From: Planctomycetia bacterium
Lineage (GTDB): Bacteria > Planctomycetota > GCA-002687715
Length of the DNA: 64,000 bases
Direction of reading: 5' to 3'
Assembly (NCBI GenBank): GCA_005790545.1
Contig: SXUL01000037.1
Coordinates: 1 to 64,000 of the forward strand
Shown: one piece after another, positions 27,061-35,508 of the stretch
Layout: each line of letters opens with the position of its first letter
Numbering within the stretch: position 1 is the first letter of the stretch
Made by a program: the position numbers and the translations under genes
Notes under the pieces: model-generated
Database searches by the model: none
What the model was told of the DNA's origin: nothing
What the model saw: only the letters and a program-made list of their open reading frames with translations

Positions 27061-29190
27061 ATGCTCACGAGAGGTTCACGTCGCGTGAAAAACTGCACCC
27101 TTTCCGCTTTGCTCACTGGGGTCATTGCGTTGTGGATTGCGAGTCCAGCTTGGGCTCATGGTGGGGCGTACCAAGGACCCGTTCCCACGCCTTATCCCGT
27201 GCCGCCTCCCTTTCAGCCACCAACCACGCCGGGCACCAATCTGCCACCAACGCAGCCCGTTGGACCGCTGCCTCCACCAGGAACAACGCCGGGACCTGCA
27301 CCCACCACGCCCACGCCTGGTGACGGGGGAAGTTACGCCGGGCCTCGTGGCGGCGGCACTCCGGGGTACAGCGGCCCGGTTGGAGGTGGCAGTCCCGGCT
27401 ACTCCGGACCGGCTGGCGGCGGGACCATTCCAGTGGGCGCGGGCGGAACGACGCCTGTCTCTGGTGGCAGCCCAGCCCGCCCCGCACCAAGGTCGCGCGC
27501 CTCGGGTTCTGGTCCGAGCGCACCTGCAGGACGCGGATTTGGCGGCAGCACGGGAGCACGTGCTCACGCCAAAGCGAGCGAGCGTTCAGAGAGCTGGGAT
27601 TGTTGGTGGGCTCTCAACGAAGCGCGCTACCTCAACCTCAAGAACAAGGTTCGGAGCGAGCCATCCCGTTCCGGAACGGAAGATGACTTTCTTGGTGGGA
27701 CGCTCTCAGGCAGTGTTGCACGTGTGGGTGCGCTCCAGATCCGAAAGGAGATTCTTCCTTCTTTGCGCGCGGCGCTGAAGGACCCGTTCTACGACGCACG
27801 TGCCGGAGCCGTGATTGCCCTCGGCAAAGTGGCCGACAGCTCCATGCCTGATGTACTCGCGGACATCCGACTCCTGCTCGCGGACGGCAACAGGGTGGTT
27901 CAGGAGTCGGCCTGTCTGGCGTTGGGCATTCTCGGAAACAAGAACGCGCTTCGGGACCTCTCGGATGTCTACCGGGACACCCCTCGCGGGCGCCAACTGG
28001 CCGGCAAAGCCGGTGCCGAAGTCCCTGTGCGTATGCGCACTTTCGCGTCCGTCGCTGTCGGTCTCATCGGAGCTCGCGAGGGTTTTGGCCCAGGCGAATA
28101 CCATCTCGAAGATCTCGTTGCGCGCGCGACCATCAAAGCTGCAAACCACGACTTGCAGGTCGGCGCGGCCTTGGCGCTTCAGTCATCACAATTCATGAGC
28201 AGTGCCCCCGAAGTGCTCAGGGCATTCAAGAACGAGAAACTGGATCCTGCCGTGCGCGCACATGCCGGCGTGGCACTCGGAAAAATCGGCGCGAAGGCCG
28301 CGATTCCGGAACTCGTGAACGGTCTCGATGACCAGGATTCGAGCGTTGCCAACTCGTCAGCCATCAGTCTCGGTCTGTTGGCCGAGCGACGTGACCACCA
28401 TGCCATCGAGAGCTTGATTCGCTGCGCTGAGTCCGCACCAGCTCGATCCACACGCAACTTCTGCCTCATCGCACTCGGTGAAATCGGTGATCCGAAGGGC
28501 ATGGCGCTCCTCTTGGCACGGCTTGACAAGGGGCAGACTCAGGGGCTGACCTTCTCTGCTCTGGCTCTTGGCATCATGGGGAGCAAGTTCGAAGACTGCA
28601 GAGAGACCGTCGGCAGTGCTTTGTTCGGGGCTTACAGGAGGCTCAAGTCCGATCAGGAGAAGGCAGCCGTCGCCATCGGCCTTGCACTCTGCGGTCATGA
28701 GCCCGCAGGCACCATGTTGGCAGAAGATCTCGTGAAGGGGCAAGGCAACCAGGACCTCAAGGGGCACCTCTGCACCGCACTTGGTCTCCTCCATCACGCG
28801 GACAGCATCTCCGCTATTCAAGAGCTCGCCGCGCAGCGCGGCGACCAGGATCTGCGCAAACGAGCGGCCATGGCACTCGGCCTCCTCAAGGATCCGGATG
28901 CCGTGAGTGTGCTTGCCAGAGTCATCAGCGATTCATCAGCCAGCAAAGCCATCCTCGGCGCGGCAACCGTCGCCATTGGATACATCGGCGACCGGCGTGC
29001 GGTGCCGATCCTCGTTTCCATGCTGGAGAACAGGCAGGGCGATGTGCAGGATGTAACGCGCGCGTTTGCAACAGTGGCCCTTGGCATCCTCGGCGACAAA
29101 GACGACATCCCCTGCATCTCGAAGGTGCAAGAGAACTCGAACTACCTCGCCCCGACCGAAGCTCTCGCGGAACTCCTGACGATCCTCTGA
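27061..29190 (+). CDS. Secreted HEAT-repeat protein, copy 1
   Basis: A 709-residue exported protein. The signal peptide ends near residue 32 (SPAWA/HGG). A long Pro/Gly-rich low-complexity region (about 35-165) contains repeated 'GYSGPxGGG' units. A Trp-rich box follows (SWDCWWALNEARYLNLKNK). From ~225 to the end there are roughly a dozen HEAT/PBS-lyase-type helical repeats, recognisable by 'AGVALGKIGAKAAIPEL', 'IALGEIGDPKG' and 'VAIGYIGDRRAVPIL'. HEAT solenoids bind proteins; the partner is unknown. The downstream paralogue is strikingly similar, especially over the last ~170 residues. Copy 1 has a larger Pro-rich arm (PTPYPVPPPFQPP). Confidence 0.85.
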   Translation: MLTRGSRRVKNCTLSALLTGVIALWIASPAWAHGGAYQGPVPTPYPVPPPFQPPTTPGTNLPPTQPVGPLPPPGTTPGPAPTTPTPGDGGSYAGPRGGGTPGYSGPVGGGSPGYSGPAGGGTIPVGAGGTTPVSGGSPARPAPRSRASGSGPSAPAGRGFGGSTGARAHAKASERSESWDCWWALNEARYLNLKNKVRSEPSRSGTEDDFLGGTLSGSVARVGALQIRKEILPSLRAALKDPFYDARAGAVIALGKVADSSMPDVLADIRLLLADGNRVVQESACLALGILGNKNALRDLSDVYRDTPRGRQLAGKAGAEVPVRMRTFASVAVGLIGAREGFGPGEYHLEDLVARATIKAANHDLQVGAALALQSSQFMSSAPEVLRAFKNEKLDPAVRAHAGVALGKIGAKAAIPELVNGLDDQDSSVANSSAISLGLLAERRDHHAIESLIRCAESAPARSTRNFCLIALGEIGDPKGMALLLARLDKGQTQGLTFSALALGIMGSKFEDCRETVGSALFGAYRRLKSDQEKAAVAIGLALCGHEPAGTMLAEDLVKGQGNQDLKGHLCTALGLLHHADSISAIQELAAQRGDQDLRKRAAMALGLLKDPDAVSVLARVISDSSASKAILGAATVAIGYIGDRRAVPILVSMLENRQGDVQDVTRAFATVALGILGDKDDIPCISKVQENSNYLAPTEALAELLTIL

Positions 29191-29209
29191 AGCCAGCCCA
29201 GCTGGACTC

Positions 29210-29243
29210 GACGCCCGGATGCGACCCGACGCATCCAGGCGTC
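29210..29243 (+). terminator. Long hairpin after HEAT copy 1
   Basis: Arms 29210-29223 (GACGCCCGGATGCG) and 29230-29243 (CGCATCCAGGCGTC) form a 14-position stem with one C/A mismatch, followed by TTGCGTT. It is 20 bases after the stop and probably ends the first HEAT transcript, leaving copy 2 dependent on its own promoter. Confidence 0.6.
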
Positions 29244-29316
29244 TTGCGTTGAGGCGGACAAGCTCTCATTTCGCCCTGTCGGGGGGTGTGGGAGCCCTGA
29301 TCCTGAGCAACGGGGA

Positions 29317-29334
29317 TGTTCCCTCAAGGGAACA
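29317..29334 (+). promoter_or_regulatory. Dyad element 1 upstream of HEAT copy 2
   Basis: TGTTCCCTCAAGGGAACA: two perfect 8-base arms around a 2-base centre (29325.5). It lies about 187 bases before the predicted sigma-54 transcription start, a normal distance for an enhancer-binding activator. A stable RNA hairpin is an alternative, but the promoter prediction puts it upstream of the transcript. Confidence 0.5.
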
Positions 29335-29347
29335 CGTGTGCGATTTG

Positions 29348-29363
29348 GAAACAAAGTTGTTTC
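29348..29363 (+). promoter_or_regulatory. Dyad element 2 upstream of HEAT copy 2
   Basis: GAAACAAAGTTGTTTC: two 7-base arms around AG, centred at 29355.5, exactly 30 bases after the centre of dyad 1 (about three helical turns). The half-sites GGAAACA and TGTTTC resemble GGGAACA and TGTTCCC of dyad 1 but in the opposite order. This suggests repeated recognition of one TGTTYC-like half-site. Confidence 0.45.
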
Positions 29364-29486
29364 GGAGTGAGGGCCGAGAGCCAGCGGGCTTTGAGAAGCT
29401 CATTTCGCAGCACTCATTAGTCGTTGCCCGATGGCAAGTTACGAGCGTACTTTTTATTGAGCGCTCCGACCATGTTCAGTGCAGTT

Positions 29487-29503
29487 TGGCACAGACTTTG
29501 CTT
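29487..29503 (+). promoter_or_regulatory. Sigma-54 (-24/-12) promoter for HEAT copy 2
   Basis: TTGGCACAGACTTTGCTTG around this position matches the consensus TGGCAC-N5-TTGC exactly. GG is at 29488-29489 and GC at 29500-29501, with the required ten-base gap. Transcription would start near 29513, leaving a ~50-base leader with GGAGAAAG as ribosome-binding site before ATG 29564. A sigma-54 activator gene is present at 13673-15028. Confidence 0.72.
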
Positions 29504-29563
29504 GTGTCTTTTTAGCCCCCTGCGGCTGCACTCGCCTGAAACGCGGGTGTCTGGAGAAAGATC

Positions 29564-31501
29564 ATGCGCAACACGTTCTTTGCTGCGGCCTTGCTGCTGA
29601 CCTTGGGTCTGGTGGCAAACGTCGCTCTGGCCCACGGTGGCACCTATCAGGGGCCGTCCGGCGGTGGCACCCCTGGTTACACCGGCCCCATCGGTGGCGG
29701 CACCGTCGGTCCTCAACCCGGTGGCACGACTCCTCCCGGCACGGGCGGTTCGACGCCTCCCCCGGGCGGCGGTGCAACCCCGCCCCCGAGCTCCGCACCG
29801 ACTCCGCGTCCGGTGGCTCGCAACACCGGTCCTGCGGCAGGCCGCGGCTTCGGTGGTTCCACGGGCGGTCGCGCCAAGGCGAAGTCCGATGATCGCACCA
29901 GCGAATGGGATTGGTGGTGGGATCTCAATGAGGAGCGCTACCTGAACCTCAAGAACAAGGTGCGTAGCCAGGAGGCCAGCTCCGACAACAAGGACACCTT
30001 CCTCGGTGGCAGCCTCGGTGGCGGTGCCTCCAAGGTGAGCGCGAACCAGATCCGCAAAGACATTCTTCCTTCGCTGCGCCTCGCGCTGAAGGATGCTTTC
30101 TATGACGCTCGCGCCGGTGCGGTGATCGCGCTCGGCAAGGTTGGCGATAAGTCCATGCCGGAAGTGCTCGCGGATCTCCGCGGCATGCTCGCCGACAAGG
30201 ACAAGATCGTGCAGGAGGCTGCTTGCCTCGCCCTCGGCGTCCTTGGCAACAAGGAAGCTCTCGCGGATCTCTCTGATCTCGCACGCGACAGCAAGCGTGG
30301 CCAGAAGCTCGCCGGCAAGGAAGGCGCGGAAGTGCCTGTGCGCATGCGCACGTTTGCGGCGGTGGGTATCGGTCTCATCGGTGGGCGTGAAGGCTTTGCG
30401 GCTGGCGAGACCTACCTCAAGGACCTCGTCACTCTCGCGACGACCAAGTCGCCCAACCAGGACGTGCAGGTCGGACCCGCAGTGGCACTCCAGGTCGTCA
30501 AGACCCAGGATGCCGTGCCCTCCCTGATCAACATGTTCAAGGACGAGGAACTGGACAAGTGGGTGCGCGCTCACGCGGGCGTGGCTCTCGGCAAGATCGG
30601 CGCGAAGGCGGCGATTCCGGAACTCGTGAAGGGCCTTGATGACAAGGAATCGTTTGTTGCGAACTCGTCGGCCATCAGCCTCGGTCTTCTAACCGACCAG
30701 AGCGACCGCGAGACCATCAACAAGCTCATCCGTTACGCGAAGAGCGCGCCCGAGCGTTCGACGCGCAACTTCTGCATCATCGCGCTCGGCGAAATCGGCG
30801 ATCCGAAGGGCAAGGCTCTGCTTCTCGAAAACCTGCAGAAGGGCCAGATGCACGACCGCACCTTCTCCGCCATCGCGCTCGGCATCATGGGCAACAAGTT
30901 CGAAGAAGGTCGCAGCGAATCCGGCCAGGTGCTGGTGGAAACCTACAAGGCCCTCAAGGCCGATCAGGAGAAGTCAGCCGTCGCCATCGGCCTCGCACTC
31001 TGCGGTTATGAACCCGCTCGCGAAATGCTCGCGGAAGATCTCGTGAAGGGTCAGGGCAACCAGGACCTCAAGGGTCACCTCTGCACCGCCCTCGGTCTCC
31101 TCAATCACGCCGACAGCATTCCAGCCATCCAGGAACTCGCACGCCAGAAGGGTGACCAGGATCTGCGCAAGCGCGCAGCCATCGCCCTCGGCCTCCTGAA
31201 GGACCCGGATGCGGTGGATGTGCTCGAGAAGGTCATCACGGAATCGTCGGCCAGCAAAGCCATCCTCGGCGCGGCAACCGTCGCCCTCGGATACATCGGC
31301 GACCGCCGTGCGGTGCCGATCCTCGTGAGCATGGTGGAGAACAAGAAGGGTGACGTGCAAGACGTGACCCGCGCGTTTGCCACCGTGGCCCTCGGCATCC
31401 TCGGCGACAAGGACGATATTTCCTGCATCTCGAAGGTGCAGGAGAACTCGAACTACCTCGCCCAGACTGAAGCTCTCGCGGAACTCCTGACGATCCTCTG
31501 A
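29564..31501 (+). CDS. Secreted HEAT-repeat protein, copy 2 (sigma-54 controlled)
   Basis: A 645-residue exported paralogue of copy 1. The signal peptide (1-23) ends ANVALA/HGG. A shorter Gly/Pro/Thr-rich arm with 'GYTGPIGGG' follows, then the Trp box (EWDWWWDLNEERYLNLKNK) and about a dozen HEAT repeats. The codon usage is cleaner than copy 1 (almost uniform CTC, AAG, GTG, GGC), which with a strong SD (GGAG, about nine bases before ATG) suggests high expression. A near-consensus sigma-54 promoter and two dyads precede it. The C-terminal third is nearly identical to copy 1 in protein and DNA. Its role is unknown; a periplasmic or surface scaffold is one possibility. Confidence 0.87.
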   Translation: MRNTFFAAALLLTLGLVANVALAHGGTYQGPSGGGTPGYTGPIGGGTVGPQPGGTTPPGTGGSTPPPGGGATPPPSSAPTPRPVARNTGPAAGRGFGGSTGGRAKAKSDDRTSEWDWWWDLNEERYLNLKNKVRSQEASSDNKDTFLGGSLGGGASKVSANQIRKDILPSLRLALKDAFYDARAGAVIALGKVGDKSMPEVLADLRGMLADKDKIVQEAACLALGVLGNKEALADLSDLARDSKRGQKLAGKEGAEVPVRMRTFAAVGIGLIGGREGFAAGETYLKDLVTLATTKSPNQDVQVGPAVALQVVKTQDAVPSLINMFKDEELDKWVRAHAGVALGKIGAKAAIPELVKGLDDKESFVANSSAISLGLLTDQSDRETINKLIRYAKSAPERSTRNFCIIALGEIGDPKGKALLLENLQKGQMHDRTFSAIALGIMGNKFEEGRSESGQVLVETYKALKADQEKSAVAIGLALCGYEPAREMLAEDLVKGQGNQDLKGHLCTALGLLNHADSIPAIQELARQKGDQDLRKRAAIALGLLKDPDAVDVLEKVITESSASKAILGAATVALGYIGDRRAVPILVSMVENKKGDVQDVTRAFATVALGILGDKDDISCISKVQENSNYLAQTEALAELLTIL

Positions 31502-31511
31502 GGATTTCGCC

Positions 31512-32300
31512 ATGACGAATCAACGCCCGAAAGCCCATCCGCGCCTTCGGGCGTTGTTCGTTGGTGCGAGCCTGTGTCTCTTGATGTGCCGTCCCGCTCA
31601 GGCCCAGGATCCATTTGGTGCAGCCTATGGAGTCGCGTCCGGCAGTTATGTGGGCGGCGCAACGACAGTTCCGGTGCCCGTGCCGGTCGTTCCCGGAACG
31701 CTCTACGGGACGACGAGCGAACCTGGCAGCTCTGCGTCCGCGGGTTCGGCGTCGGGGACAGCGACTCCTTCGAGCAGTACAAACTCATCGTCCACGACCA
31801 GCAAGTTTGGTGCGGGAGGCCGCTCGCGCGCCAAGTCCAGCGCAGCCAGCCCTGACTGGCGCCATTGGTGGGCCAACAACTCTGAATCCTGGATCAGGAC
31901 GCGCGCTCACATTCGCGACATCAGCCTGCGTCGCACGGACAGTGCGGGCACTGAATCACTCCGGGGGTTCGATCCCATCGGTCCATCGCGCGCACGGCGG
32001 GAGATTCTCCCGCTGTTGCAACAGGCGCTGCGTTCAGACGAGCCGGCCCTGCGTGCGGCCGCAGCGGTTGCGTGCGGCCGCATCGGAGGACCTGGAGACG
32101 ACGCGCTGCGCCAGAGCATGACGACGCTTCTCGGAGATCCTCTGCTTGATGTTCAGGCTTCGACGCTCCTCGGGCTCGGATTCCAAAGACATGAGGATTC
32201 CATTGCCCTTCTCGCAGCGATTGCGACCGACAGCGGCCTCGGGCGTCAGCTCTTGCGTCAGCCGGATGGAGTCCCGACTCAACTCCGCTCAGTGGCGTGA
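31512..32300 (+). CDS. HEAT-repeat protein copy 3, 5' part before an in-frame TGA
   Basis: The first 262 codons of a third, divergent paralogue. It has a signal peptide ending RPAQA/QDP, a Ser/Gly/Thr-rich arm and a Trp box (WRHWWANNSESWIRTR) aligned with the WWxxN box of copies 1 and 2. The opening HEAT repeats follow (REILPLLQQALRSDEPALRAAAAVACGRIG). The frame stops at TGA 32298-32300 inside the segment matching 'RMRTFAAVGIGLIGG' of copy 2. The same frame continues directly into the next entry, so the pair represents one broken or misread gene. It lies 10 bases after copy 2 and is probably cotranscribed with it. Confidence 0.75.
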   Translation: MTNQRPKAHPRLRALFVGASLCLLMCRPAQAQDPFGAAYGVASGSYVGGATTVPVPVPVVPGTLYGTTSEPGSSASAGSASGTATPSSSTNSSSTTSKFGAGGRSRAKSSAASPDWRHWWANNSESWIRTRAHIRDISLRRTDSAGTESLRGFDPIGPSRARREILPLLQQALRSDEPALRAAAAVACGRIGGPGDDALRQSMTTLLGDPLLDVQASTLLGLGFQRHEDSIALLAAIATDSGLGRQLLRQPDGVPTQLRSVA

Positions 32301-32306
32301 ACATCT

Positions 32307-33428
32307 TTGGCCATGGTTGTCGCCAGGACGAGATCCCCACTCGCCGACGGTGTCGCTGCGCTGCTCATGCGCATCGCTCTTGCGGATCTTCCATCCATGG
32401 ATCTGCGCGGTTCTGCTGTGCTGGCCACCGGGCTGGTCGGAGATGACGCCATCGTTCCACAACTGGTCGCGCTCGTGCGCGATGAAACGGCCGAGAGATC
32501 CCTGCGTGCCAACGCCTGCACGGCGCTCGCCAAGCTCGGTGGTGCGAGCGCCGTTCCAGTGCTTGCAGAAATCACACTCTCAGGGAGCGCACTCCTCGCG
32601 CCAGCGGCTGCAGCGGGCCTCGGGATGGCCTGCGCTCCAGGCGACGAGTCGGCGTTGCGGACTCTGACGAACGCGGCCTCGAGTTCCGATCGGGCCATGC
32701 TGAGCGCCGCCATTGCGGCATTGGGAGAGATCAAGAGCCCGCGGAGCGTGACGGCGCTGGAGTCCATCGTTCAGAAGGGGGACAACTTTGCCTCTGCCCA
32801 GGCCGCCATTTCCCTCGCGCTCGCACTGGGAACGACGGCCAACGGAAGACAACTCGAGCTCCTGGCTGCAGCGCTGAAGACTTGTGGGAATCAGGAGGAT
32901 CGCCCAGCCTTTACGCTGGCACTCGCCATCGTGCATCACCCCGATGCCGCTGCGGAAATCGAATCTGTGTTGACCCGGAAAAATCCCGACCGGGAGTTGG
33001 CATGGCACCACTGCACCGCAGCCGGGGTCCTTGGAGACCGTCGCCTCGTGGAGGCTCTCTCACCGTGGGTGCGTCAGTCGCGGGACCCCGCTCTGAGACA
33101 GAAGGCATCCCAAGCCCTGGCGGCATTGCACAGTGAACCGTTGCTGCCGGATCTGCTGGACGTTCTCAGCGAATCCAAGGCCAATCAGACGTCTCTCTTC
33201 GCGACCCTTGGCGCCATCGCCACCATCGGTGATGCGCGCGCCATTGCGCCTCTGACCAAACTGCTGGGCAAGGACGCCGGTCTTCCAGAACTGTCCCGTG
33301 CGGCCGTTTTCTCGGCATTCGGCCTTCTCGCCGACAAGGATTCCGAGCCGCTGCTGCAGCGCTGGCGGCATGGCGTTCAGCCCGCGGCGGCGGGTGCTGT
33401 CGTCAGGAGTTTGCTCAGGGTTCACTGA
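32307..33428 (+). CDS. HEAT-repeat protein copy 3, 3' part after the in-frame TGA
   Basis: In the same frame as the preceding entry, beginning two codons after the TGA. The first usable codons are TTG 32307 and ATG 32313. It consists only of HEAT-type repeats, such as LRANACTALAKLGGASAVPVLAEI and GAIATIGDARAIAPLTKLLG. It aligns position by position with the middle and C-terminal repeats of copies 1 and 2, without a signal peptide of its own. If translated alone it would stay cytoplasmic. The intact reading frame argues that the stop is recent or a base-calling error. The end overlaps the convergent gene at 33415 by 14 bases. Confidence 0.75.
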   Translation: MAMVVARTRSPLADGVAALLMRIALADLPSMDLRGSAVLATGLVGDDAIVPQLVALVRDETAERSLRANACTALAKLGGASAVPVLAEITLSGSALLAPAAAAGLGMACAPGDESALRTLTNAASSSDRAMLSAAIAALGEIKSPRSVTALESIVQKGDNFASAQAAISLALALGTTANGRQLELLAAALKTCGNQEDRPAFTLALAIVHHPDAAAEIESVLTRKNPDRELAWHHCTAAGVLGDRRLVEALSPWVRQSRDPALRQKASQALAALHSEPLLPDLLDVLSESKANQTSLFATLGAIATIGDARAIAPLTKLLGKDAGLPELSRAAVFSAFGLLADKDSEPLLQRWRHGVQPAAAGAVVRSLLRVH

Positions 33429-33990
33429 GCGCAGCGGGCGTCATGGTGACGAAGCGCTTCCACAAGAGGGCGGCTACGCCAGCCGCCAGAAGCGTTGCTC
33501 CCGCCAGCCACAGCCACTGACGCATGCGGACGGCTTCAAGCGAGGCTCTGTGCGCGGCGAGGCCTGTCGCTGCGGCGCTGCGCGTCTCCCCCGCACGTGT
33601 CCATGCTGCAAGAGCGGCGCGGGTGTCAAAATCGCGCAGCGCGATGTCCCCTTCCTGAGCGTTGAGTGCGGGGGCGGTCGGATCGGCGGCGAGTAGTGCT
33701 CGATTCGAGCTCGCGGCGCGGGTGAGCTGCCGCATCAACAGCAAGGCCTCTCCACGCCACCATTGGACGGCCGGGTCTGCACCGCGCCCAGCGAGCAGCG
33801 CGTCCTCCGCCTTCAGAAGCCTCTCCATGCCCCCGGGCTCGGTGGCAGCCGTTCTGTGAGCATCCGCGAGTGCCTGGTTGCGGGCGTTCAATGAGGAAGC
33901 AGCAGTGACAGCGCCCCAACCTCGGGGTTCCTGTGCGTGCACGGCCAGTGCAAACAGCAAGAGGGGTATCCATCGGGCAATAGCTGGCAT
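33415..33990 (-). CDS. Small exported membrane-anchored helical protein
   Basis: 191 residues: a signal peptide (1-19, cut before QEPRG), a helical TPR-like central domain (about 30-140, rich in Ala/Leu) and one C-terminal membrane helix (WLWLAGATLLAAGVAALLW), ending in a short basic tail. The layout resembles BatE-like proteins, but no signature clearly supports that. It begins three bases after the stop of the membrane spermidine-synthase-like gene, so it is probably cotranscribed. Function unknown. Confidence 0.6.
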   Translation of the reverse strand: MPAIARWIPLLLFALAVHAQEPRGWGAVTAASSLNARNQALADAHRTAATEPGGMERLLKAEDALLAGRGADPAVQWWRGEALLLMRQLTRAASSNRALLAADPTAPALNAQEGDIALRDFDTRAALAAWTRAGETRSAAATGLAAHRASLEAVRMRQWLWLAGATLLAAGVAALLWKRFVTMTPAALSEP

Positions 33991-33993
33991 GGC

Positions 33994-35502
33994 TCAACGC
34001 TGCCGGGACAGCGCCTCCAGAGGTGCGATGTCGTCCATGAGAACTCGTGCAGCAGAGTGGGCGGGACGCCAGCGGAAGGACCGTGCCGCCGTTGCTGCAC
34101 CGCCGATGTCGCGTGTCGACGAGTGCACGGCGTGGGCGACGCTGCGTGTCGCCAGCACGACCGCACTCCAGGAATCCTTGACTGGCCAGATCGACAGGCC
34201 ATCGAAGGTCGTCTGCAGGGTGGCAAGAATGGCCTGCATCAGTGGACCTTCCAGATTCCCGGCGCTGACATTGAGGGCAAACACGCCGTCATCCGCGAGA
34301 TGAGTGACGACCTCGGAGAGGAACTCACGACTGCCCAGATGCGCAGGCAGTGCAAGTTGGTGCGCGAAGGCATCGAGGAAAATCGCATCGAATCTGGTCG
34401 CGGACGAGGCGAGCCCTCGTCGCGCGTCCCCTGCCATCCAGCGATCTCTCACGTTTCTCTGAGGAGCAAACAGACGGATGAAAGATGCAAGCTTCGGATC
34501 GATCTCAAGCGAGTGAATGCTCTCGATGTGCGCTCCGTACTGTGCGCGGAGGACCGCCTCCTGAGTCCCTGCACCTCCTCCGAGGACCAGCACCCTCGCT
34601 CCGGGACGAGACTCTGCCAGAGCGATCCCCATCAGGTCGTAGTACTGCCCTGTGAAATCGGATCCATCAATCCGCAGAGAGTGAAACTCTCCAAGCCCTT
34701 CATCCAGTGCCAGTCGCGTCTCGGATGCGCCATCCGGCCTCAGCACGCGCGAGAGATGGACATGCTGATAGTCCGTCTCCGCCAGCGCCAGCACTTCCGC
34801 CTCCGTGCAGCCGTCAGGCGACTCAGTCCAGCGACGAGCGTCCGGACCCTCGTGAACAAGCGGGATCAGGATCAACAAGAGGATCCATCCCACCATGCGG
34901 AGGCGTCCAGTGACCGGCAGCAACATGGCTGCGAGCGAGAACAGGATGGCGCACCCCGTCAGGGCGCCGCGGGGCCCGAGGCTGTTCAAGATGCCCCCTG
35001 CAGTGAGGGGCAATGCCAGAAGGCCTCCCAGTGTGGAAGCGGCAAGTGTGGTTCCCAATGGAAGCCCGAGCCCTGCCAGAAGCGGACTTGTCATGCTCAT
35101 CAAGAGGACCGGGAGTGCGAGCATGAGAACGGCCACGCTGAGGCTCCCGATACTGAGGAGAGGAGAAGCATCAGCAGGATTGGTGCCGAGGGGAGGCGCG
35201 AGCGTTTCGGCCAGGGAGGTCAATCCTGAGCAAGAGATGGCAATCCATGCAGATGCCGATGTGAGTGCCAGGAACAAGGTCCGTGCGGCATGGCCTCGGC
35301 TTGAAGCTCGAGCACCCAGCAGAGCTCCCGCGGAACCCGCCACGAGCACCACGGCGATCACGCGCGTCCACACCCCGCCGGATGTGCCAAACCAGGGCGC
35401 GAGGGCTCGTACAGAGACAAGCTCGGTGCCCATCCAGCCACAGCCAACCAATCCGGAAACGAGAGCGAGCCGCCAGCGTCCGGTGCGATCAGATCCGGGC
35501 AC
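33994..35502 (-). CDS. Membrane spermidine-synthase-like methyltransferase-fold protein
   Basis: A 502-residue two-part protein. Residues 1-210 hold six or seven hydrophobic segments. Residues ~235-460 form a Rossmann-like polyamine-synthase domain, with YQHVHLSRV, the S-adenosyl binding motif LVLGGGAGTQEAVL, the acidic LEIDPKL that binds the ligand ribose, and a DAFAHQLALP loop where spermidine synthases have the catalytic D(S/A)(T/S)DP. Family members with this membrane extension usually lack known polyamine activity. The change of the catalytic loop here makes aminopropyl transfer doubtful. It lies between the pseudo-esterase gene and the small membrane protein gene. Confidence 0.75.
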   Translation of the reverse strand: MPGSDRTGRWRLALVSGLVGCGWMGTELVSVRALAPWFGTSGGVWTRVIAVVLVAGSAGALLGARASSRGHAARTLFLALTSASAWIAISCSGLTSLAETLAPPLGTNPADASPLLSIGSLSVAVLMLALPVLLMSMTSPLLAGLGLPLGTTLAASTLGGLLALPLTAGGILNSLGPRGALTGCAILFSLAAMLLPVTGRLRMVGWILLLILIPLVHEGPDARRWTESPDGCTEAEVLALAETDYQHVHLSRVLRPDGASETRLALDEGLGEFHSLRIDGSDFTGQYYDLMGIALAESRPGARVLVLGGGAGTQEAVLRAQYGAHIESIHSLEIDPKLASFIRLFAPQRNVRDRWMAGDARRGLASSATRFDAIFLDAFAHQLALPAHLGSREFLSEVVTHLADDGVFALNVSAGNLEGPLMQAILATLQTTFDGLSIWPVKDSWSAVVLATRSVAHAVHSSTRDIGGAATAARSFRWRPAHSAARVLMDDIAPLEALSRQR

Positions 35503-35508
35503 GAGACC

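Noticed and set aside
32298-32300. TGA as a selenocysteine codon
   Set aside because: The aligned residues in paralogues are Ala and Ser, not Cys, and I see no SECIS-like hairpin directly after it.
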